Made by a program: the position numbers and the translations under genes. Shown piece by piece: positions 57,725-64,000 of a stretch of DNA of 64,000 bases (within the stretch, counting starts at the first letter, position 1; each line of letters opens with the position of its first letter). This DNA comes from Spirometra erinaceieuropaei. Its lineage: Eukaryota > Platyhelminthes > Cestoda > Diphyllobothriidea > Diphyllobothriidae. The DNA lies in contig CACRXP010000009.1 in the NCBI GenBank assembly GCA_902702965.1, forward strand, positions 1,830,124 to 1,894,123, written 5' to 3'. The notes beneath the pieces are model-generated. The model had not been told where the DNA came from. It worked only from the letters and a program-made list of their open reading frames with translations, and did not search any database.

Positions 57725-59148
57725 TACTGTCATGATTCGCAAAAGGACTGCTAGGATAAAGATTTCTCGGGACATAAGCGCGCCATCAGTTGGAATTCCG
57801 CAGTCTCTCTAATCCGTTTGTCAACTGTCCCAGTCTTTTAAAAAAAAACATGATAAGATATGGTTATGCAGCTGATGGACACAATACTGTTGGGGTTAGG
57901 TTAGAGTCAGGGGTTAGGGCAACTATTTCTCAACAACTCATAGTACAACCGCGCATTCCCAATAGTTTTTCTTTTGCATACAATTACTTGACTTCGTCGA
58001 CAGTGCGTTCCCCGGCCCCACCTGTAAAAACCCTTATTACTACCGGTCCCGTATTACAGGTGGTTGGGGTTTCTTTACCTCAGGTGCGGCTACATAGCTA
58101 TATCTGGCCAAAAACATCTTGCAACCACCAAGGCATCTCCTCATAACAACGCAAAAATATGTAATCCGGGCAATCGCCTGCGACGTGTGCTTTTGGAGGT
58201 TGACAGTGAAAGCCATATGTTCCCAAGAATCACTTGCATTCGCAGAGTAAGCTTCGAGGCAAGAAAACGTGGATCGATTGGCTTGAAGAAATGGCGAAAC
58301 TCTTGAAGTAGGTGTACGCCTAAAGTATTAGTGTTTGACCCCCTTGACCTTGGCGTCGGCCGACGAATTTGTTCACTTGACAGTCAGCTCGCCACGCAGT
58401 TCTAGTTAATTCGACTGCGTGTTCCATCTTACCAGTATTGCAAGTATGTTTCCGAGTCACCATCGGCATTTTAGGCAGTTTGTCGCGCATCCAGGGCTAA
58501 CAGTCATTCCCTGTCCGACGATTTCAAGGTTCCTCAGACAATAACTATTTGTTCAAATTACTCAACTCCACTAACACCTTCTTTTTAAGGCGAGCAGCAG
58601 TATAGATTTTAAATTAAGAGGACTCAGATTTCTGCCTACACCTAGTTTTCGAAAGTGAAATGACCAAGTCAACATTTCATTTCTTCAACGTCACCGTGAT
58701 TGGTCTCCAAGACGTTGAGCTTGCTACGTTCACTGCACGCCCGCTTCTTTTGCCGTGTCGACGAGAAGAAAATCTGAGCCTCCGTGCGTCACCTCAGTTG
58801 ATTCTCTTTGAGAAGTGTCATTCCATGCTCCGCAGTTAGAGCAAATACAACAGTTAGCGTTTCAAGGTCAAATACCAACCTTGCCAATGAAATCCCCATT
58901 TGATATTGTCCGACTCATGTGGACTGGACGCACTGAATTGACACCGGACGGGGCCTATTGAGGACGTTGTGACAGGGCGATTCACAGTCCAGTCCTTTAT
59001 AGCTCCGCCGTAGAAAAACAATTGAGCAAGAAATTGTCGCCTTCTCCTTGTCGTTCTTTCCCCCAGTCGCGATATTGATTGCGTCGCATGAAAATCTGGA
59101 AATGATTAATATTCAGGTTGGCAAAGTTAAGAGAGTCGGAATGATAAC
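57725..59148. other. no recognisable feature; minor telomere-like words
   Basis: GGGGTTAGGTTAGAG and GGGGTTAGGG near 57891-57921. A 118-codon frame (57790-58146) shows no motif. Confidence 0.4.
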
Positions 59149-59658
59149 TTGAAAAAGAGAAAGAGTAGATTGAAGCAATGTTTTCCCGGAATAAATTTGA
59201 AGAAGGCAAAGGCGACAAAGCATGCAGTATTTACTGACGTCATAAATTTCGAGACCTCTCATTCAGCTGCGTACGGTCATTGCACCACAGCGGCCATCCC
59301 AGTTAGACCGGCTAAAGACATTTTGCCTATGCACGCCACATCAAACTGTATTTATGAGTTTACATGTAGTTGCGGATGCAAGTACAATGGGCGCACGCAA
59401 AGGCAGTTGGCAACTCGGTCAGCTGAACACATGCCGAAGTGGCTGCTTAAGGCGGAAAAGAAGGTACCCAGGAGCTCAATCACAAAGCACCTAATGGACA
59501 CGAGCCATACGGTGGACCCAATGGTTGCACTCAAGGTCCTGTTTCGGGCGACGACCGGACGTCTCTTGCGCTTTGCAGAGGCCGCTGCAATACGGAGGAG
59601 GAAACCAGAACTCTGTAAGCAGTTGAACCACGTGATAAACCTGGCACTTCCATGGTAA
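59149..59658 (+). pseudogene. GIY-YIG endonuclease C-terminal domain of a retroelement, best-preserved copy
   Basis: An uninterrupted frame of 169 codons without a convincing start (begins at TTG). It carries C-I-Y-E-F-T-C-S-C-G-C-K-Y-N-G-R-T, then R-S-A-E-H-M-P-K-W-L, S-S-I-T-K-H-L-M-D-T-S-H-T and A-E-A-A-A-I-R-R-R-K-P-E-L-C, ending L-A-L-P-W and a stop. C-I-Y and K-Y-N-G correspond to the paired GIY...YIG strands, R and E-H to conserved residues. No RT precedes it. It is the most complete of the three fragments of this subtype. PLE or a related GIY-YIG-bearing element. Confidence 0.75.
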
Positions 59659-60692
59659 GGATCGATTATGGACGAAAGCCTGTTCCCATATCCGCCCTCT
59701 AATTTCGCCCCCACCCCCCTCCCCTCCGCCTCCCCGGCATGACTGAATGCTGCCCGCGCGTTGCACTCTAAATCACGCCGCACAAGTTCTCACTGTAGTC
59801 CTAACTCTCATACTTGGATGACTTCTCTCCCCCTCCCCCCTCGCCATATGCACCTGCACACTAGACCCATGCTTCAGGTTACATATCACGTTTTACATCT
59901 CTAGGCCGATCGTTGATTGAACAGTTTGCCTTGTCATATAACTACGCAATGACCGGACGCAGCTAAATGAGAGGTCCCGAAATTTATGACGTTTACTGCA
60001 TGTTTTGTCGCCTTTGCCTTATTCAAAGATAAAGAGCTCACGGGAACAGATTTATCAGATTTCTGACGTTTCAGAGAGCTTGGTTGGTTCACCACTGTCA
60101 CAGCGTTAAATGCACCAAATCGAACATAAACGCAGGTAGCGTGACGAGCTAGTTGACCTTGGACTGATCGATTTTTCCCCTCGCCCTGCCTCGGCCTTTT
60201 GGCGCATGTTTGGCGGGCTGGACAGCTGCGTGCGTTGAGTCATCGCACCGATGGCAGATGGTTAAGCCTCTGCGGGGGTGTTCGGTCTGGTGGGACTTTT
60301 GCTTCCCATCAGGTGAGCCCTTCGCCGGGACGAGTCTACTCACTTTTCTCAAGTCGTGTGTGGTAGCCTTGTCCTGGTCTTTCTGTACGTAGTGACGCAG
60401 GTCAAGTCGCCTGACGATGGTGTTGGCATCTGAATACCGCGCCGCACATGTTCATCGTTCCTTGATTTGCCCGACCGAAGATGGTCGCTCCCCGAAGGTC
60501 CAAAGTATGGCTAGTTGTTTCAGTATACGTTTGGAACTGGGAGTTTACGTATAACCTCCGAGTTACCAATCTGTGCTCGTGTAGGCGTGTCTGCCATCTT
60601 CCTCCGAGTTCCCAATGTAATCGTAGTCTCCATCACCGCAACTTACTTTGTTTAAAATCCCTAATGTTTCGGCGAGTGGCAGCGTGTAAGCT
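59659..60692. other. no recognisable feature
   Basis: C-rich patches at 59690-59740. A minus-strand frame at 60149-60352 has two Cys and a His but no convincing zinc knuckle. Confidence 0.4.
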
Positions 60693-60930
60693 ATGAATTA
60701 CAGCTTCGAGAGAGGCCATCGACGTAAGGCGGATAAAAAATTTCAACGACAATCGCCCGTTCTTTCCCAAACACAACTGTGTCCCGAACACATCATCAGA
60801 GACAAAAGCAGATACGTTCAAACAGGAATCCGAGACGTCAGGCTAATAAAGCTCTTATCCCAACGATCGTATCTCCTTCTTCACGACTGCCTCCTGGGAC
60901 TTGTCTCTTCGCCTCTATTGGCATTGTATT
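60693..60930. mobile_element. PLE 3'-end relic with a split, partly inverted ribozyme
   Basis: 60690-60805 reads on the minus strand as a PLE ORF end (F-V-S-D-D-V) with CTGATGA at 60793-60799. 60825-60930 reads on the plus strand: AATCCGAGACGTCAGGCTAA, then the same 3' region as at 45170-45286. The two halves of the hammerhead thus lie on opposite strands, so it cannot fold as one ribozyme. Confidence 0.6.
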
Positions 60931-60999
60931 TGAACGCAATGCACTCCGATCGGCCCTGCGATGGGAAAGCTTCGTCCTTCGAGACGCCTGCTATCACCA

Positions 61000-61110
61000 A
61001 AAACTAATTCATGCGCAAGTCACCGTGCTAAGTCCACCACTTTGTGGTGCACACGATGGACATCATCGGTCGCGACGGTCGAACTGTAGTCGTGTCCATG
61101 CTCATCCGCT
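61000..61110 (-). repeat. R3 fragment, 5' part
   Basis: Minus strand: CAGTTCGACCGTCGCGACCG, ATGTCCATCGTGTGC, TGACTTGCGCATGAATTAG. Matches the R3 start at 29156 and 30780. Confidence 0.5.
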
Positions 61111-61130
61111 GTCAAACGGGTCACGTGTGG

Positions 61131-61220
61131 CGAGCGCTAAAGACAGATCCGTCAATCCAAGACTATGAATATCAGGATAAGACCAGAGTTATGACAGAAT
61201 TAACAATAAAAAGTAAAACG
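61131..61220. repeat. 90-bp direct repeat, left copy
   Basis: CGAGCGCTAAAGACAGATCC to AATAAAAAGTAAAACG. Repeated at 61605-61694 (offset 474) with only about seven differences by eye. Confidence 0.9.
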
Positions 61221-61224
61221 CCGA

Positions 61225-61480
61225 TCGGAGACTGATGTCAGGCGAAGAAGTTCAGCCTTTACCTTGGTGTAGGGATCATTAATCGGGGGATCTCTCAGAA
61301 GCGTCTGCACTTGAGAAAGAATGGTGGGAGGAAGGGCCTCGACCAATTTGTAATACTTGTCGGTTTCACGTGTTATCTTGGCGGAGTGAAAAGTCGCCTC
61401 AATACGGAAAAAATAAAGCTCTGGCGCATGTTGCCAAAAGCCTGGGAGAGAAGAAACAAGTCCACTGAGAGAAGTAGTGG
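61225..61480 (-). pseudogene. Ty3/gypsy-type Gag (capsid) fragment
   Basis: The minus-strand frame 61200-61562 contains F-W-Q-H-A-P-E-L-Y-F-F-R-I-E-A, F-H-S-A-K-I-T-R-E-T-D-K-Y and L-P-P-T-I-L-S-Q-V, then P-Y-T-K-V-K-A-E-L-L. This pattern is typical of the N-terminal capsid region of Ty3/gypsy Gag in invertebrates. No zinc knuckle, protease or RT lies nearby. It sits between two 90-bp direct repeats. Confidence 0.65.
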
Positions 61481-61604
61481 GATCGTTGGAATTCGTAGAG
61501 ATCATGCATGTAGAAAGAAAGGAAGAAGGCAAACGGACGGTATGCAAATAGAAAGTAAACAAATTAAAGGTATAAGCGCGAACGTCAAAGTGTCACCACT
61601 GTCG

Positions 61605-61694
61605 CGAGCGCTAAAGACAGATCCGTCAATCCTAGACTATAAATATCAGTATAAGACCAGAGTTATGGAAGAATTAACAATCAAAAATAAAACG
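61605..61694. repeat. 90-bp direct repeat, right copy
   Basis: Second copy of 61131-61220, ending AATAAAACG. Sequence beyond it differs between the two. Confidence 0.9.
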
Positions 61695-61825
61695 ACCTGA
61701 TAATCCGACTCATGCCAAGCGCGTCGCGTCGAGTTGTGTTCCTTCCATTCAGTTAAACAACCAGTGAGTTCAAGAATGAGGAACAGGCAGGGAAAGGCAA
61801 GATAGTCTGGTGCCTCGGCACACAC

Positions 61826-62260
61826 GCTGCGGTTGCGTTGAACCAGACGTGGAGTCTTATTAATCCATGGTATGCGTTTGTTGGGATGCGCTGTGGTCGT
61901 AACTGCGTCACGCGTTAAAACCAGTCTGTCGTGACGCGTCGTCTGACGGGACGATGATGCGGGGAGGAGGGACACTCCTTATGATGGTAAATCTGAAGCG
62001 CTCGAATCAGCGTAAATCAACTAATTCGAATCGATCACGGTACGCCCACAGCCGTGGCCCATGGAGCTGGCAGATGACTGAATAATTGAGTTCTCCTTGA
62101 GACTGTCAGTTAGGCTGCCGTAGATCTTTATGTGATCTTTATGACATATTCACTTAGGTAACATCCGAGATCTCCTAGGTGGGGACCGGTGCGCGGGTCG
62201 GCGGCGTGTACGTGGCAGACGTAAACGATTTCTGGCTACTGATTCGGACACCACGATCCG
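61826..62260. repeat. R7 repeat, copy 1 (uninterrupted)
   Basis: GCTGCGGTTGCGTTGAACCA, GTCACG.GTTAAAACCAGT, CACTCCTTATGATGGTAAAT, CGCCCACAGCCGTGGCCCA, TGACTGAATAATTGAG, ATCCGAGATCTCCTAGG. Matches copy 2 at 62697-63305 and supplies the empty site for its S2 insertion. It directly precedes a PLE RT relic. Confidence 0.8.
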
Positions 62261-62274
62261 TTCGTCAACACAAT

Positions 62275-62690
62275 TCTTAGAGAAGCTGAAAGGGGTAAGT
62301 CTCTTGCCAAATCAGGTCAAGGTGTCTTTTGATGTCACGTCCCACTTTACATCTATCCCCCCGGGATCTGGCAATCGAGGCCGTTGAACTACTCCTACAA
62401 AGCAATTACAATGAAACGAAGAATCGTCTCGGAAATGTCCAAGCCCTACAGCTCCTAAAGTTCTGTCTCAGGAGGTACTTCACGTTCGACGGAACAATCT
62501 ATGAGCAGGCGAAAGGAACATCATTGGGCCCGCCGATTTCGGGATTCATCGTCGAGGCGGTCCTGCAACTGTTAGATTCGCTGGTCTTCCAACACCACAG
62601 ACCGAAATTCTGGGCTCGGTATATAAACGATACCTTCGTCGTCATCGAACGGGATCAGGTGCTAACGCTCAAAGAACGTCTCAACATGCT
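62275..62690 (+). pseudogene. Penelope-like element reverse transcriptase relic
   Basis: Plus strand: G-V-S-L-L-P-N-Q-V-K-V-S-F-D, a frameshift near 62330-62365, then P-R-D-L-A-I-E-A-V-E-L-L-L, I-Y-E-Q-A-K-G-T-S-L-G-P-P-I-S-G-F and R-Y-I-N-D-T-F-V-V. The catalytic Y-V-D-D has become Y-I-N-D, losing the first aspartate. It breaks off after K-E-R-L-N and joins R7. Same subfamily as 20566-21850. Flanked by R7 in direct orientation. Confidence 0.85.
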
Positions 62691-62696
62691 CAACCG

Positions 62697-63305
62697 CTGT
62701 CAAACAGGTCACCCTGCGGTTGCGTTGAGCCAAACCTGGAGTCAGAGTATGGTATGCTGTGACCGTACCTGCGTCACGAGTTAAAACCAGTTTGTCATGT
62801 CGTGTCTTCTGACGGGACGCTGGCGCGAGGAAGAGGAAAAAGAAAGACTGGTACTTAGGAGCACTCCTTATGATAGTAAATCGAATCAGTGCAAATCAGC
62901 GAATTTGAATCTATCACGGCACGCCCACAGCCGTGGCCCAGGGACTGCCAGATAACTGAACAATTAATGGTAGGGGGCGCTCACCGATCATTCATACGGA
63001 ACTCACTCGTTCCGTTGTGCCTTAAGGGCTCTCTCTCTCGAGCCCAACCAGCAGCCGCACAGCGGCGCATGATATATAGGCAGAATGGCATTACCGTCTC
63101 CCTTGTCTTTGTCGGTAATGCCATTCTAACTGAACAATTAGGTTTTCCTTGGGACTGCCAATTAGGCTGCAGAGCCCCTTTATGATGTCTTTATGGCATT
63201 TTCGTCTACGTGATATCCGAGATCCCCTGGCTGGGGGGTCAGCGCGCGGAGTCTGGGCTCATTTACTTGGCAGACGTGAACGGTTTGTTCGGGCAGTATA
63301 TTTTT
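62697..63305. repeat. R7 repeat, copy 2 (interrupted by S2)
   Basis: Collinear with 61826-62260 except for 62967-63126 and one duplicated target site. Resumes with GGTTTTCCTTGGGACTGCCA and ends near GGCAGACGTGAACGG. Confidence 0.8.
62967..63126. mobile_element. S2 short copy with 14-bp target duplication
   Basis: 160-bp insertion starting ATGGTAGGGGGCGCTCACC and ending GTCGGTAATGCCATTC, flanked by TAACTGAACAATTA at 62953-62966 and 63127-63140. R7 copy 1 shows the related unduplicated site at about 62078-62092. Contains the S2 hairpins and the inverted pair GGCAGAATGGCATTACCG / CGGTAATGCCATTC. The duplication length fits LINE-assisted insertion. Confidence 0.85.
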
Positions 63306-63500
63306 ACCGAAAAAGACAAGGGAGACTGGAATGGCCATTTCTGGCTTATTAGCCGTCGTCAGCCAGTCATACCCAACCCCGAAGTGTGCAACACCCGAGG
63401 CTCGAACTCGCAACCTGTTAGTTAGAACTCCACGCCTCTAACCACTGGGCCAAGAGCCCGTTGCCCTGTCGGTTTTGATCGGGAATATACAATGGTAGGG
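63306..63500 (-). repeat. S2 SINE-like copy, best tRNA-like head
   Basis: On the minus strand the head reads CTTGGCCCAGTGGTTAGAGG (A box matches TGGCNNAGTGG), then GCGAGTTCGAGCCTCGG (B-box-like), GGGTATGACTGGCTGACGAC, AGAAATGGCCATTCCAGTCT and CTTGTCTTTTTCGGTAAAA. tRNA-derived SINE architecture. Confidence 0.7.
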
Positions 63501-63765
63501 GGAGCTAACCGATCGTTATTACGGAACTCACTCGTTCCGTTGTGCCTTATGGGCTCTCTCTCGAGCCCAACCAGCAGCCGCACAGCGGCGCATGATATAG
63601 GCAGTATGTTATTACCGGTCGGTGGCATAATATACTGTCGGTAATAACATACTGCCTATTTCATGCGCCGCTGTGCGGCTGCTGGTTGGGCTTGAGAGAA
63701 ATCCCGTAAGGCACAACGGAACGAGTGAGTTCCGTAAGAACGATCGGTAAATGTCCCCTATCATT
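63489..63765. repeat. large near-perfect palindrome of S2 leader sequence
   Basis: Arms 63508-63617 and 63639-63748 (110 bp each, about seven mismatches by eye) around a 21-nt loop; weaker pairing extends outward to about 63489 and 63765. Each arm itself contains hairpins CGGAACTCACTCGTTCCG and GGGCTCTCTCTCGAGCCC. It represents two S2 leaders head to head. Confidence 0.9.
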
Positions 63766-64000
63766 GGTTTGTTCGGGATTATCCGCCGTTTCACACACGC
63801 CCACCTCCGGTAGTCGTGAGTTTTACGTGGGGTAGGGCGTGGGAAGACAGGGTGAAGTGACTGCAGAACCTTTCTGTCCCACTGTAAACACAGTTGAGCC
63901 CAAGTCACGGCTGCGTCCACCTTGCGAAGCAGTGGTGGACTCCGTAGCTCGTGACGATTGCCATGGCCATGTAACGCACGCCTCGGCCCCCCCCCCCCCC
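63766..64000. other. no recognisable feature; terminal poly-C run
   Basis: Nothing recognised except a run of 14 C from 63987 to the window end, which may be an assembly edge. Confidence 0.5.

Noticed and set aside
59690..59740. C-rich tracts here and elsewhere as G-quadruplex regulatory sites
   Set aside because: Simple C-runs without regular spacing or nearby gene; no support beyond composition.
60149..60352. Possible zinc knuckle (C-x2-C...H) of a Gag protein
   Set aside because: Spacing does not fit C-x2-C-x4-H-x4-C, and no neighbouring Gag signal is in frame.

Overview
This window looks like repeat-rich, gene-poor nuclear DNA of a flatworm, most likely a tapeworm with a large genome. 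A diphyllobothriidean such as Spirometra, Schistocephalus or Dibothriocephalus is my guess from family knowledge; nothing was searched. No open reading frame exceeds about 260 codons, there is no operon or ribosome-binding-site architecture, and I recognise no host protein-coding exon. Every coding signal I can support comes from a retroelement: Penelope-like elements (PLEs) with reverse transcriptase and GIY-YIG endonuclease, one non-LTR reverse transcriptase, and one Ty3/gypsy-type Gag fragment. All are broken or truncated.

Most of the window can be explained by a few dispersed repeat families, named here for reference. RA is a ~950-1000 bp fold-back MITE with long inverted arms and TA target duplications; there are about 16 whole or partial copies. 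HB is a ~346 bp unit, tandem in places, whose monomers carry a hammerhead-ribozyme motif (metazoan 'retrozyme' type). R3 is a ~500 bp retroposon or LTR-like repeat with an (AAC)n tract and AATAAA near its 3' end. S1 and S2 are tRNA-derived SINE-like families; S2 is rich in hairpins. R4 to R7 are local or low-copy repeats.

Layout: 1-3.6 kb RA and S1; 4.8-6.0 kb HB units split by an RA copy; 6.2-6.6 kb a GIY-YIG relic; 7.7-12.1 kb RA, R3, S1 and S2, including a palindromic ribozyme-bearing insert nested in RA; 13.2-13.6 kb a 189-bp tandem pair; 19.0-21.9 kb two PLE relics on the minus strand, one holding 52 uninterrupted CTG units inside its reverse transcriptase; 22.2-30.8 kb RA copies, a PLE 3' relic and R3; 31.1-34.6 kb HB arrays flanking an R3 copy that RA has split; 36-44.3 kb R3, RA and the R4 tandem; 45-47.9 kb PLE, S2, GIY-YIG and RA; 49.9-52.1 kb a non-LTR element with a solo-LTR-like insertion and an inverted second copy; 52.4-54.8 kb telomere-like and duplicated repeats; 55.4-57.7 kb HB and RA; 59.1-64.0 kb GIY-YIG, PLE, Gag, R7 and S2, ending in poly-C.

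The most interesting signal is the recurrence of hammerhead self-cleaving motifs in two settings. One is the HB tandem monomers, where helix I changes are compensated between copies. The other is the 3' ends of PLE open reading frames, where the catalytic core lies inside the codons for a conserved S-D-D-G tail. Several nested insertions can be dated against an 'empty' paralogous site elsewhere in the same window. Long stretches between the listed elements hold nothing I can identify.
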